A stretch of 64,000 bases of DNA from Burkholderiaceae bacterium (GTDB taxonomy: Bacteria; Pseudomonadota; Gammaproteobacteria; Burkholderiales; Burkholderiaceae_C), in the NCBI GenBank assembly GCA_017992055.1, contig JAGOPK010000001.1, forward strand, positions 434,001-498,000, read 5' to 3'. Made by a program: the position numbers and the translations under genes. Positions 23,856-32,804 of the stretch are shown in pieces; positions within the stretch are counted from its first letter, which is position 1; each line of letters opens with the position of its first letter. Under the pieces are notes generated by a model that did not search any database, was not told the origin of the DNA, and saw only the letters and a program-made list of their open reading frames with translations.

Positions 23856-24685
23856 GCCGCGCCGCGCCGCTGCTGCCGCTGGCGCTGGCCGCAGCGCTGG
23901 CCGTGGCCCTGCCGGCCCGCGCCGGCCGCGCCTGCGACGAGCAGCCGCTGACGGTGGCCCAGCTGGCCGGCGGCCTGGGCCTGGCCCAGGCCACGGCCCG
24001 GCGCCTGGACGCCAGCGGCGCCGAGGTGGTGATGCTGGCCCGAGCCGGCCAGGACCTGGGCAAGTACGGCCTGCAGTGGTCGCACCTGGGCCTGGCCTAC
24101 CGCGACGGTGGCGCCTGGCGCGTGCTGCACAAGCTCAACCACTGCGGCAGCGACCGTGCCCAGCTCTACCGCCAGGGCCTGGGCGACTTCTTCCTCGACC
24201 ATCCGCACCGGCTGGAAGCCGGCTTCGTGGTGCTGGCGCCGGCGCTGCAGGCGCGGCTGGCGCCGCTGCTGCGCGATGCCCAGGCCGCGCTGCAATGGCA
24301 CGAGCCGCGCTACAACATGGTGGCCTATCCCTGGAGCACCCAGTACCAGCAGAGCAACCAGTGGGCCATCGAGACCCTGGCCGGCGCGATGGACCCGCTG
24401 GCCGCGGCCGAGGCCCAGCCGCAGCGCCGCCGCGAGCGCGCCCAGGCCTGGCTGCGCCTGGCCGACTACCGGCCCACGCCGCTGAAGCTGGGCGCCTTCG
24501 AGCGCCTGGGCGCGCGCGTGTCCATGGCCCATGTGGCCTTCGACGACCATCCGGGCGCGCAGCGCTGGGCCGACCGCATCGACACCGTCACCGCCGACTC
24601 GGTGTTCGACTGGCTGGCCCGCGCCGGCCTGGGCCAGCCGCTGCAGCGCGTGGGCTGCGACGCCACCTGCCGGGCCGGCGGCTGA
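23852..24685 (+). CDS. DUF2145 family exported protein
   Basis: 277-residue exported protein matching DUF2145, a family of unknown function. A signal peptide (LPLALAAALAVALPARAG) is followed by a globular domain with the characteristic stretches WSHLGLAYRDGGAWRVLHKL, YNMVAYPWSTQYQQSNQW and FDDHPGAQRWADRIDTVT. Cys residues (RACDEQ, NHCGSD, GCDATCRAG) may form disulfides. Coupled to the preceding small exported protein by a 4 bp overlap and followed closely by the transporter-acyltransferase gene. Confidence 0.8.
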   Translation: MSRAAPLLPLALAAALAVALPARAGRACDEQPLTVAQLAGGLGLAQATARRLDASGAEVVMLARAGQDLGKYGLQWSHLGLAYRDGGAWRVLHKLNHCGSDRAQLYRQGLGDFFLDHPHRLEAGFVVLAPALQARLAPLLRDAQAALQWHEPRYNMVAYPWSTQYQQSNQWAIETLAGAMDPLAAAEAQPQRRRERAQAWLRLADYRPTPLKLGAFERLGARVSMAHVAFDDHPGAQRWADRIDTVTADSVFDWLARAGLGQPLQRVGCDATCRAGG

Positions 24686-24687
24686 GA

Positions 24688-26622
24688 ATGCGGGCGATGA
24701 GCGATCCCGCACCGTCCAGCCAGTTCGGCCTGCTGCGCCAGCGCCGCTTCGCGCCGTTTTTCGGCGTGCAGTTCCTGGGCGCGGCCAACGACAACCTGTT
24801 CAAGTTCGCCTTCACCGTGCTGGTCACCTACCGGCTGCAGCTGGACTGGCTGCCGCCGGCCCAGGCCGGCCTGGTCATCGGCGCGGCCTTCATCGCGCCC
24901 TTTCTGCTGTTTTCGGCCACCGCCGGCCAGCTGGCCGACCGCCACGACAAGGCCCGGCTGACGCGCTGGATCAAGACCCTGGAGCTGGCCATCGTGGCCC
25001 TGGGTGCCTGGGGCTTTGTGCAGCCGCAGTCGCCGGCGGCGGTGCCGCTGCTGCTGGCCTGCATCGTGCTGCTGGGCCTGCACAGCACGCTGTTCGGGCC
25101 GGTGAAGTACGCCTACCTGCCGCAGCACCTGCGCGAGCAGGAGCTGACCGGCGGCAATGGCATGGTGGAGATGGGCACCTTTGTCGCCATCCTGCTGGGC
25201 AACCTGGCCGGCGGCCTGCTGATCGGCCTGCCCGAGGGCGGCCCCGTGTCCGGCGGCGAGGCGGTGGCCGCGGCCTGCCTGGTGCTGGCCGTGGCTGGCC
25301 GGCTGGCCGCGCAGTGGGTGCCACCATCACCGGCCAGCGCGCCGGATCTGCGCGTGAACTGGAACCCGGTCAGCGAGACACTGGCCAATCTGCGCCTGGC
25401 GCGGGCCCATCCCACGGTGTTCCGCTCGCTGCTGGGCATCTCGTGGCTGTGGTTCTTCGGCGCGGTGCTGCTGTCGCAGTTTCCGGCCTTTGCGCGCCAG
25501 GTGCTGCATGGCGACGAGCGTGTGGCCTCGCTGCTGCTGGCGGTGTTTTCCATCGGCATCGCCTGCGGCTCGCTGCTGTGCGAGCGCCTGGCGCGCCGCC
25601 ATGTGGAGATCGGCCTGGTGCCGCTGGGCGCCATCGGCATGAGCCTGTTTGCCGCCGACCTGTACCTGGCCACGCGCGGCCTGCCGCCGGCCGCGGCCGG
25701 CGAGCCGCTGCGTGGCCTGGCCGCCTTTCTGGCGCTGCCGGCGCACTGGCGGGTGCTGGCCGACCTGGCCCTGCTGTCGGCCGCGGCCGGCCTGTTCAGC
25801 GTGCCCATGTATGCGCTGATCCAGCTGCGCGCGCCGGCCAGCCACCGCGCGCGGGTGATCGCCGCCAACAACATCCTGAATGCGCTGTTCATGGTGGCCA
25901 GCAGCCTGATCGTCGGCGCCCTGCTGACTGCGGGGGTGAGCATTCCGCAGCTGTTCGGCCTGCTGGCCCTGGCCAATGCCCTGGTGGCGGCCTACATCTT
26001 CTGGCTGGTGCCCGAGTACCTGCTGCGCTTCGTGGCCTATCTGCTGTCGCGCTGCGTCTACCGCTTCCGCGTCACCGGCGACCAGCACCTGCCCAGCGAG
26101 GGCGCGGCCATCCTGGTGTGCAACCACGTCAGCTTTGTCGATGCGGTGCTGCTGATGGCGGCCAGCCCGCGGCCGGTGCGCTTTCTGATGGACCACCGCA
26201 TCTTTGCCCAGCCGCTGCTGGGGCCGCTGTTCCGCCTGGCCAAGGCCATTCCGCTGGCGCCGCGTGCCGAAGACCCGGTGGCCTACGAGGCGGCCTTTGC
26301 CGCCGCCGCCCAGGTGCTGCGCGAGGGCGAGCTGCTGGGCCTGTTTCCCGAAGGCGCGATCACCCGCGACGGCCAGCTGGCCGAGTTCCGCCCCGGCGTG
26401 CTGAAGATCCTGGCCGAGCAGCCGGTGCCGGTGGTGCCGGTGGGCCTGAGCCACCTGTGGGGCTCGTTCTTCTCGCGCGTGGAAGGCGGCCGGGCCATGG
26501 TGCGGCCGTTCCGCCGCGGCCTGTTCAACCGCGTGCGGCTCAGCGCCGGCCCGGCGCTGGCGCCGGACCAGGTGACGCTGCCGCGGCTGCGGGCCGCGGT
26601 AGGCGGGCTGATCGAGCCCTGA
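24688..26622 (+). CDS. LplT/Aas-like MFS transporter-acyltransferase fusion
   Basis: 644-residue inner-membrane fusion. Residues 10-450 form a 12-TM major facilitator domain of the lysophospholipid transporter type (AANDNLFKFAFTVLVTY, LADRHDKARLTRW, FGPVKYAYLPQHL). Residues 460-640 are a PlsC-type acyltransferase with the catalytic NHVSFVDAV (His480-x4-Asp485) and LFPEGAITRDG. In the known system LplT flips lysophospholipids inward and Aas re-acylates them; the Aas acyl-ACP ligase part is absent here. Start ATG 24688 or ATG 24697; neither has a good Shine-Dalgarno. Confidence 0.88.
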   Translation: MRAMSDPAPSSQFGLLRQRRFAPFFGVQFLGAANDNLFKFAFTVLVTYRLQLDWLPPAQAGLVIGAAFIAPFLLFSATAGQLADRHDKARLTRWIKTLELAIVALGAWGFVQPQSPAAVPLLLACIVLLGLHSTLFGPVKYAYLPQHLREQELTGGNGMVEMGTFVAILLGNLAGGLLIGLPEGGPVSGGEAVAAACLVLAVAGRLAAQWVPPSPASAPDLRVNWNPVSETLANLRLARAHPTVFRSLLGISWLWFFGAVLLSQFPAFARQVLHGDERVASLLLAVFSIGIACGSLLCERLARRHVEIGLVPLGAIGMSLFAADLYLATRGLPPAAAGEPLRGLAAFLALPAHWRVLADLALLSAAAGLFSVPMYALIQLRAPASHRARVIAANNILNALFMVASSLIVGALLTAGVSIPQLFGLLALANALVAAYIFWLVPEYLLRFVAYLLSRCVYRFRVTGDQHLPSEGAAILVCNHVSFVDAVLLMAASPRPVRFLMDHRIFAQPLLGPLFRLAKAIPLAPRAEDPVAYEAAFAAAAQVLREGELLGLFPEGAITRDGQLAEFRPGVLKILAEQPVPVVPVGLSHLWGSFFSRVEGGRAMVRPFRRGLFNRVRLSAGPALAPDQVTLPRLRAAVGGLIEP

Positions 26623-26631
26623 GCCGGCCGC

Positions 26632-28062
26632 TCAGCGCATCAGTTCCAGGATCGTGGCCGAGCTGGCGCCCCGCAGGGTGCGGGGCCGGCCGTCGATGGC
26701 ATAGCGCACCGACAGCTGGGTGGCGATGCGGCCCGCCTGGGCCTGCGGCAGGGTCAGGTTGTCGAAGCTCAGCGCCGCCTGCATCTCCGCATCCAGCAGC
26801 TGCCGGGCGCTGAACCGGCCGGCTTCGCCGCTGCGCGGATGGGTCGATTGCGGCGGCACGGTGAGCAGCGGCGCGCGCTCGCCCGACAGCGTGCGCACCT
26901 TGCCGTTGACGCTCAGGGCCACGTCCAGGATGTCCACGAAGTCGGCCGAGCGGTTCTCGATCACCAGGCCGCCGGCCTGCCACTGCACGCGCAGCAGCTT
27001 GTCGTCGGCCTGCACCGCGGGCGCCAGCTCGGCCTTGACGCCGTTGACCACCAGCGGCAGCTCGACCTCGGCGTCCGGGCCGGACAGCAGCACCTGGCCG
27101 GGGCAGGCCGGCAGGCTGACGTTGAAGGCGCCGACACGCCGGCTGCCGCCGGGGCAGCTGGGCTGCAGCACCACCGGCTCGGCGGCCAGCTGGGCCAGCC
27201 GCGCCTGCAGCTGGGCGGCGAAGGCGGGCAGGCCGTCCAGCGTGGTCGGCTGGGCCGGCAGCGTGGCATAGGCCTTGGGGAAGGCCGGCGCATAGCCCAC
27301 CAGGCGCTCGGCCTCGCGGACCGGCAAGCCGCTGGCCAGGCCCTGGCTGTCGTCGCGGATGGCAAAGCGCGTGCGTGTCTGGCGTGCGGCCTGGGCCCAG
27401 TCGGCGCGGGTGCGCGCCAGCGCCTTGTCGTAGAGCTGGCGCTGCGCCTCGACCTGGCTCAGCAGCTCGTCGAGCCGGGTGTCGCGCACCAGCTTCTTGA
27501 ACTCGTCGGGCAGCGGGAAGTACTCGGTGCGCTTGTCCATCGCCATGGCCACCGCGCCCAGGCCGCCGGTCAGCACGGTGCCGATCAGGATGCCGGCGGC
27601 GCGGCCGGCGGTCAGCCCCTCGGGCCGGGTCGACGAGGTCAGCAGCGACTGGCAGGGGCTGGTCTGGCGCGCCCGGTCGATGGGCGTGTTCTCGGCCAGG
27701 CCCACCGGGCGCGGGCCGATGCAGCGCATCTCCGGGCCACGCTCGGTGTCGACCAGGTCGAACAGCGGGGCGAACTCCCAGCCGGCGGTGCCGCGGCGGC
27801 GTGCCAGCACGATCTCCTCGTCGGCGCTGGCGATGCTGCGGCGCTCGTTCAGTGCCACCACCTGCCAGTGCTCGTCGCGCCGGGCCACGACCGCCACCTG
27901 GGTGGCCGGATCGCGCAGCCAGTCGCGGCTGTTCTTGGCCCAGCTGTACTGGTGCTGGTTGGCACCGGCCGGATCGGCGGCATGCACGGCCGGCAGCAAG
28001 GCCAGGCCGATCAGGCCCAGCAGCCTGCGGACCGGCCGGCGTGCGCGCGACAAGGGCTTCAT
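26632..28062 (-). CDS. Exported protein of unknown function, 476 residues
   Basis: A signal peptide (RRLLGLIGLALLPAVHA) begins the protein. Residues 30-110 hold a polar domain (WAKNSRDWLRDPATQVAVVA). A Gly-rich hydrophobic stretch at about 155-177 (GRAAGILIGTVLTGGLGAVAM) may be a membrane helix. A charged helical part follows (LDELLSQVEAQRQLYDKAL), then a beta-rich C-terminal half with two Cys (QPSCPGGS, LPACPGQ). ATG 28062 has a CGGAG ribosome-binding site. It converges with the acyltransferase gene at a 9 bp gap. I cannot assign a family. Confidence 0.75.
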   Translation of the reverse strand: MKPLSRARRPVRRLLGLIGLALLPAVHAADPAGANQHQYSWAKNSRDWLRDPATQVAVVARRDEHWQVVALNERRSIASADEEIVLARRRGTAGWEFAPLFDLVDTERGPEMRCIGPRPVGLAENTPIDRARQTSPCQSLLTSSTRPEGLTAGRAAGILIGTVLTGGLGAVAMAMDKRTEYFPLPDEFKKLVRDTRLDELLSQVEAQRQLYDKALARTRADWAQAARQTRTRFAIRDDSQGLASGLPVREAERLVGYAPAFPKAYATLPAQPTTLDGLPAFAAQLQARLAQLAAEPVVLQPSCPGGSRRVGAFNVSLPACPGQVLLSGPDAEVELPLVVNGVKAELAPAVQADDKLLRVQWQAGGLVIENRSADFVDILDVALSVNGKVRTLSGERAPLLTVPPQSTHPRSGEAGRFSARQLLDAEMQAALSFDNLTLPQAQAGRIATQLSVRYAIDGRPRTLRGASSATILELMR

Positions 28063-28188
28063 GGGGGATCTCCGAGGATGTGACGAGCCCGGAATTGCAG
28101 CAGGCCCCGGCCGGCGCCCCCCGCGAATGCAGGGGGTGCCGTGACGGATTGCCGAATTCGCGGCCGCCGGCCCGGGCCCAGCCCCGGA

Positions 28189-29478
28189 TCAGGCCAGGCG
28201 CAGATGCGGCGCCACGGCCTGGCGCAGGCGCTCGCTGGCACCGCGGGGCACCCGCCCCGACACCGCCAGCGCCGCGCCGCCGGCCAGCATCTGCTCGAAG
28301 CTGCGCTGCAGGGCCGGCGCATCCAGCGCCTGCAGCGCCTCGCGCCAGTCGGCCTGGGCGCGCACGCGGCCGTGCACAAACAGGTCCAGCGCCGCGGCCT
28401 CCAGCCGGCGGCCGGGTTCTTCCAGCTGGCGCAGCCGCCGCACCAGCAGCTGGTTGCGGCCACGCTCCAGGTCGATCGGGGCGATGCGCTCGGCCTGGGC
28501 CGCCAGCAGCCGGGCCAGCTCGGCGACAAACTCGTCGAGCTGCTCGGGCGCGGTGCTGGCATCGACGATGAACTGGCCGCCGCCGTCCAGCGCATCGGCC
28601 GAGCAGGCGGCGTAGTACATCAGGCCGCGCTTCTCGCGCAGCTCGCCCAGCAGCGGGCTGCTCATGCCTTCGCCGAACACCGCCGCCGCCAGCGCGGCCG
28701 TCACGTCGTTGGCGGCCAGGCCCGGCACCGCAAAGCCCAGCACCACATGGCTCTGGCTGCTGCCGGCCATGGCCTTGGTGCGCAGGCCACCGACGAAGCC
28801 GGGCGCGGCCAGGGTGTTGGGCAGGCCCGCCGGCGCGGCGCCGAAGGCCGCCTCGGCCTCGCGCAGCACGGCCTCGGGGTCCATCGGCGAGGCCACGGCC
28901 AGCACCAGGTTGGGCGCCACGTACTGGCGCTGCACATGCTCGACCAGGTCGTCGCGCGTGAAGCGCTCGATGTTCTTGCGCGTGCCGATCACCGGCTGGG
29001 CCAGCGCATGCTGGCCCCAGCAGGCGCGGTCGAACAGCTTGAAGGCCGTGGACATGGGGTCGTCCTCGTCCTCGGTGAACTCGTGCAGCAGCACCTGGCG
29101 CTCGCGCTCGAACTCGTCGGCCGGAAAGCTGGGCTGCAGCACGATGTCGGCCAGCATCTGCACGAACAGGCCGGTGTCGCGCGCCAGGCCGCGCAGGTGG
29201 AAGGCCGTGTGGTCCTTGTCGGTGTGGGCATTGACCTCGGCGCCCAGGCGCTCGGCATCGAGGTTGATGCGCTGCACGTCGCGCGTGGCCGTGCCCTTGA
29301 ACACCATGTGCTCGACCACATGGCTCAGGCCGTTGCGGGTTTTGCTCTCGTGGCCGCTGCCGGCGCGCACGAAGGCGCTGACGCTGGCCGTCTCGGCCCG
29401 CGGATGGTGGAAGCAGGCCAGGCGCACGCCGTTGGCGAGGCTGGCCACATGGGGCTCGTTGCTGCCGCTGTGGATCAT
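28189..29478 (-). CDS. M16 family zinc peptidase (processing-peptidase-like)
   Basis: 429-residue member of the pitrilysin/processing peptidase family, which degrades or trims short unfolded peptides. The inverted zinc motif HVVEH is complete (His53, Glu56, His57), in NGLSHVVEHMVFKGT. The downstream acidic ligand region is ERERQVLLHEFTEDEDDP. The C-terminal half contains the inactive M16 domain (EKRGLMYYAACSADAL). There is no signal peptide, so it is probably cytoplasmic. A GACAAT box ends 6 nt before the ATG. Confidence 0.93.
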   Translation of the reverse strand: MIHSGSNEPHVASLANGVRLACFHHPRAETASVSAFVRAGSGHESKTRNGLSHVVEHMVFKGTATRDVQRINLDAERLGAEVNAHTDKDHTAFHLRGLARDTGLFVQMLADIVLQPSFPADEFERERQVLLHEFTEDEDDPMSTAFKLFDRACWGQHALAQPVIGTRKNIERFTRDDLVEHVQRQYVAPNLVLAVASPMDPEAVLREAEAAFGAAPAGLPNTLAAPGFVGGLRTKAMAGSSQSHVVLGFAVPGLAANDVTAALAAAVFGEGMSSPLLGELREKRGLMYYAACSADALDGGGQFIVDASTAPEQLDEFVAELARLLAAQAERIAPIDLERGRNQLLVRRLRQLEEPGRRLEAAALDLFVHGRVRAQADWREALQALDAPALQRSFEQMLAGGAALAVSGRVPRGASERLRQAVAPHLRLA

Positions 29479-29484
29479 GCGGCG

Positions 29485-29490
29485 ATTGTC
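29485..29490 (-). promoter_or_regulatory. -10-like box 6 nt before the M16 peptidase start
   Basis: GACAAT on the minus strand, then six bases, then ATG at 29478. No Shine-Dalgarno fits between them, so the gene may be leaderless from this promoter. Confidence 0.35.
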
Positions 29491-29520
29491 GGTGCTGGGC
29501 GCCCGGGCCGGGCGCCGCGC

Positions 29521-31587
29521 TCAATCGGGCCGCAGAAAGCTCAGCGGCGCCGTGCGCAGCCGGCGCCAGATGGCGGCGTTGAGCCGCCGCCGCTCGGCCA
29601 CCGCCACGCCGCGCGAGCGCAGCGCCACGCGCAGCGCCAGCGTGAAGCTGACGCCCAGGTTGAGCACGCCGGTGAAGCCCAGGCCGGCCACGCACCACCA
29701 GAACGCCGGCTCGGCCAGCGTGGCCCAGCCCAGGGTGCTGGCAGCGGCCATCAGCTGGCCGGTGGACAGCGTGACGTGGCGCACCTCGATGGGCAGGCCG
29801 ACAAAGGCCATCAGCACCGGCACCAGGCCCAGCATCATGCCCAGCGAGACGTTCGAGGCCAGGCCCGAGATGTTGCTGCGCCACCAGGCGGCCCAGCGTG
29901 CGGCACGCGGCGCGCCCAGGCGGGCGACGATGGCCGGGTGGTGGGCCAGGGCGCTGTCCAGCCGGTGGTAGACGAACCAGTTCTCGGTCCAGCCGGCGAT
30001 CAGGCTGCTGGTGAACAGCAGCACGCCGGTGAAGGCGGCAAACAAGGCCGTCGGCCCCAGCAGCGTGATCGAGTGCAGCACGTACTGCGCGCTCTTTTCG
30101 TCGACCAGCGGCCGGCCCAGCAGCCACCAGGCCAGCCACTGCACCATCAGCACCAGCGGCGTCACCGCCGCCAGGTTGCCGACGATGCCGGCGATCTGGC
30201 TGCGCACCAGGTTGGCCACTTCGTCGACAAAGCCCTCGATGGCCGGATCGGGCGCGGTCAGGGGCTGGCCATGCTCGCCGCCCGCCGGGCCGGCCGGCGC
30301 CGGCTTGACCATGGCCAGCTTGTCGGCCATGGCCGGTGCGGTCATCGCCGGCTGCTTGGTGGCCACGGTCCAGTGCAGCAGCTGCACCAGCACAAAGCTG
30401 CCGGCGTAGTTGAGGCCGGCGCCGACGCCGGCCCAGAACGGCGCCAGCGCCAGCGCGGCGATGGCGAACTTGGCAAAGGTGGTGCCGGCGATGATGGCGC
30501 CGCCGCCGGCGGCGGCGCGCAGCATGGCGCGGTAGTCGTCGCGGTTGCGGGTGATGTAGTGCTCGCCGGTCTCGGCATGGCGCTCGGCGATCTGCCGCGC
30601 CAGCAGCGAATAGTGGCTGGCCAGCAGCGCACGCAGGCTGCGGCGCTGACGCAGCAGCGCCACCATCGCGGCCAGCAGGTGCTGCAGCTCACGCGCCGGG
30701 GCCTCGGCCAGCAGCATGTCCAGCACCGCCTCCAGGCGCAGCGTGCGCGCCTTCAGCTGGTCGACCTCGAACACCACGTCCACCGACACGCCGTGTTCCT
30801 CCAGGTGCTCGTGCACGCTGTCGGCGGCGTCGCGGCAGGCCTGCAGCAGGCCGCGCAGCAGATTGGACTGCTGGGCCACGGCCAGGTCGTCGCCGCGCAG
30901 CAGGGCTTCTTCCAGCGCCTCGGCCACCCGCACCAGCTGCTCGAAGGGCCGGTGGGCCAGGCGGCCGGGTGCGATGCGCCGGCGCAGCGCCGGCTCGAAG
31001 GCCGCGCCGCGGATGGCGCTGACCAGCCAGGTGACGGCCTGCAGCAGCGGCGCACGCCAGTCGTCGGCGGCACCGGCCGCACCGGATGCACCCGGGGCGC
31101 CGCCGTTGCGGGCGTCGGCAAACAGCGCCGACAGCCGCGCCAGCGTGGGCGCGTCGATGGCGGCGATCCATCCGGCATCGTCCGGGTCGGAGAACAGCAG
31201 CGGCAGCAGCGCCGCCAGGTCGTCGGTGTCGGGCGTGCCCGGCAGGATGCGCCGGCGCAGCCGCTCGGCCACCTCGCCCCACAGCGCATGGCGGGCGGCA
31301 AAGCCGAAGTCGGCGAACAGCGCCGCCACGTCCGACTCGCGCCACAGCCGCGCCAGCAGCGCCACCACGCGGGCGCGCGGCTCGGCATTGCGCTCCAGCA
31401 TGTTCAGCAGGTGCTTCAGGCGCAGCACCGGCAGCGGCGTGGCGTCGCCGTCGGACTGGGCCTCGCCATGGCGCAGCCATTGCACCAGGCGGATCAGCCA
31501 CAGGTGGCGCTCGGCCCGCGTGGCGCGCGGGTCGGCGGCATTGACCAGGGCGGTCAGGTCCCAGGACCCGCGTCGCGTGGCTGCCAT
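29521..31587 (-). CDS. Gcr/SpecificRecomb family membrane protein (named 'site-specific recombinase')
   Basis: 688-residue protein matching the family usually annotated as site-specific recombinase Gcr. The sequence has no Tyr- or Ser-recombinase catalytic motif. Instead it has a 330-residue soluble helical N-terminus and at least six TM segments in the C-terminal half (AIIAGTTFAKFAIAALALAP, LLGPTALFAAFTGVLLFTSS, GMMLGLVPVLMAFVGLP). It is therefore a membrane protein of unknown activity. ATG 31587 lies 13 bp after apaG; an upstream in-frame start overlapping apaG is less likely. The Gcr-apaG-rpe neighbourhood is typical of Burkholderiales. Confidence 0.85.
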   Translation of the reverse strand: MAATRRGSWDLTALVNAADPRATRAERHLWLIRLVQWLRHGEAQSDGDATPLPVLRLKHLLNMLERNAEPRARVVALLARLWRESDVAALFADFGFAARHALWGEVAERLRRRILPGTPDTDDLAALLPLLFSDPDDAGWIAAIDAPTLARLSALFADARNGGAPGASGAAGAADDWRAPLLQAVTWLVSAIRGAAFEPALRRRIAPGRLAHRPFEQLVRVAEALEEALLRGDDLAVAQQSNLLRGLLQACRDAADSVHEHLEEHGVSVDVVFEVDQLKARTLRLEAVLDMLLAEAPARELQHLLAAMVALLRQRRSLRALLASHYSLLARQIAERHAETGEHYITRNRDDYRAMLRAAAGGGAIIAGTTFAKFAIAALALAPFWAGVGAGLNYAGSFVLVQLLHWTVATKQPAMTAPAMADKLAMVKPAPAGPAGGEHGQPLTAPDPAIEGFVDEVANLVRSQIAGIVGNLAAVTPLVLMVQWLAWWLLGRPLVDEKSAQYVLHSITLLGPTALFAAFTGVLLFTSSLIAGWTENWFVYHRLDSALAHHPAIVARLGAPRAARWAAWWRSNISGLASNVSLGMMLGLVPVLMAFVGLPIEVRHVTLSTGQLMAAASTLGWATLAEPAFWWCVAGLGFTGVLNLGVSFTLALRVALRSRGVAVAERRRLNAAIWRRLRTAPLSFLRPD

Positions 31588-31600
31588 GCGGCGCGGCGCC

Positions 31601-31975
31601 TCAGTGCAGCATGGCCGCGTCGGCCAGCGCAAATTCGGCCACTGGCGACTCGAACCAGTGGGCGTCCTCGGTGATGCCGATGAAGGCGCCGCGCATCGAG
31701 CCGGTGGGCGTGTTGATGCTGGCCCAGCTGGTGTACTCGAACTGCTCGCCGGGCTTCAGCAGCGGCTGGTGGCCGACCACGCCCAGGCCGCGCACCTGCT
31801 GCTCGGCGCCGTGGCTGTCGCTGATGATCCAGTGCCGCGCCACCAGCTGGGCCGGCACGTCGCCGCTGTTGCGGATGGTGATGGTGTAGGCATAGGCCCA
31901 GCGGCCTTCGGCCGCATCGGTCTGTTCGGGCAGGGGTTGCACCGCGACGGTGCTGGTGAATGCAGGGCTGGCCAT
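31601..31975 (-). CDS. apaG: ApaG domain protein
   Basis: 124-residue ApaG protein, an immunoglobulin-like beta fold. All family signatures are present: [67 protein letters not shown]. The molecular role is unsettled; it has been tied to cobalt/magnesium resistance and diadenosine tetraphosphate control in enteric bacteria. It is divergent from rpe across 71 bp and co-directional with the Gcr-type gene. A TAGAAT box ends 6 nt before the ATG. Confidence 0.96.
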   Translation of the reverse strand: MASPAFTSTVAVQPLPEQTDAAEGRWAYAYTITIRNSGDVPAQLVARHWIISDSHGAEQQVRGLGVVGHQPLLKPGEQFEYTSWASINTPTGSMRGAFIGITEDAHWFESPVAEFALADAAMLH

Positions 31976-31981
31976 GCGGGC

Positions 31982-31987
31982 ATTCTA
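31982..31987 (-). promoter_or_regulatory. -10 box 6 nt before the apaG start
   Basis: TAGAAT (5 of 6 to TATAAT) on the minus strand, six bases, then the apaG ATG. It implies a leaderless apaG transcript. No strong -35 is seen. Confidence 0.45.
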
Positions 31988-32046
31988 GGAAGGCTGCGAA
32001 AATCCGGCCTCCCACGATCTCCGACCGCCCGCCGCCGCCTGCCACC

Positions 32047-32730
32047 ATGAGCCGCTCCTTCCGCATCGCCCCCAGCCTGCTTTCCGCCGACTTCGCCCAG
32101 CTGGGCGCCGAGGTGCGCAAGGTGATCGACGCCGGCGCCGACTGGATCCATTTCGACGTGATGGACAACCATTACGTGCCCAACCTGACCTTCGGGCCGA
32201 TGGTCTGCGAGGCCTTGCGCAAGCATGCGGTCACCGCCGACGGCCAGCCCGTGCCGATCGACGTGCACCTGATGGTGCAGCCGGTGGATGCGCTGGCCCA
32301 GGCCTTTGCCAAGGCCGGCGCCGACTACATCAGCTTCCACCCCGATGCCAGCACCCATGTGGACCGCACGATCCAGCTGATCCGCGCCGCCGGCTGCAAG
32401 CCCGGCCTGGTGTTCAACCCGGCCCTGCCGCTGGACGTGCTGGAATGGACGCTGGACCAGCTGGACCTGGTGCTGGTGATGAGCGTGAACCCCGGCTTCG
32501 GCGGCCAGAGCTTCATCCCGTCGGCGCTGAAGAAGGTGGAGCAGATCCGCCGCCTGATCGAGGCCTCGGGCCGCGACATCCGGCTGGAGGTGGACGGCGG
32601 CATCAAGGTCGACAACATCCGCCAGGTGGCCGATGCCGGCGCCGACACCTTCGTGGCCGGCAGCGCCATCTTCGGCCAGCCCGACTACCGGGCGGTGATC
32701 GCCGCGATGCGCCAGCGCCTGGCCGGCTGA
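32047..32730 (+). CDS. rpe: Ribulose-phosphate 3-epimerase
   Basis: 227-residue TIM-barrel enzyme that interconverts ribulose 5-phosphate and xylulose 5-phosphate in the pentose phosphate and Calvin pathways. Diagnostic motifs: [32 protein letters not shown] (metal His and catalytic Asp), [14 protein letters not shown] (phosphate loop), [11 protein letters not shown] (second catalytic Asp). Divergent from apaG. In many Burkholderiales a phosphoglycolate phosphatase gene follows rpe; here a transglutaminase-like lipoprotein gene does. Confidence 0.97.
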   Translation: MSRSFRIAPSLLSADFAQLGAEVRKVIDAGADWIHFDVMDNHYVPNLTFGPMVCEALRKHAVTADGQPVPIDVHLMVQPVDALAQAFAKAGADYISFHPDASTHVDRTIQLIRAAGCKPGLVFNPALPLDVLEWTLDQLDLVLVMSVNPGFGGQSFIPSALKKVEQIRRLIEASGRDIRLEVDGGIKVDNIRQVADAGADTFVAGSAIFGQPDYRAVIAAMRQRLAG

Positions 32731-32804
32731 GCGGCCGGCTGGCCCTGCCGGCGCGGCCGGCGTAAGCTCATCGCCCCGGCACGGCCGGGAGATCGGAGCG
32801 GGCG

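Noticed and set aside
29521..31587. Mobile element suggested by the common name site-specific recombinase
   Set aside because: No Tyr/Ser recombinase catalytic motif, no flanking repeats or attachment sites; it is a multi-TM protein in a conserved chromosomal neighbourhood.
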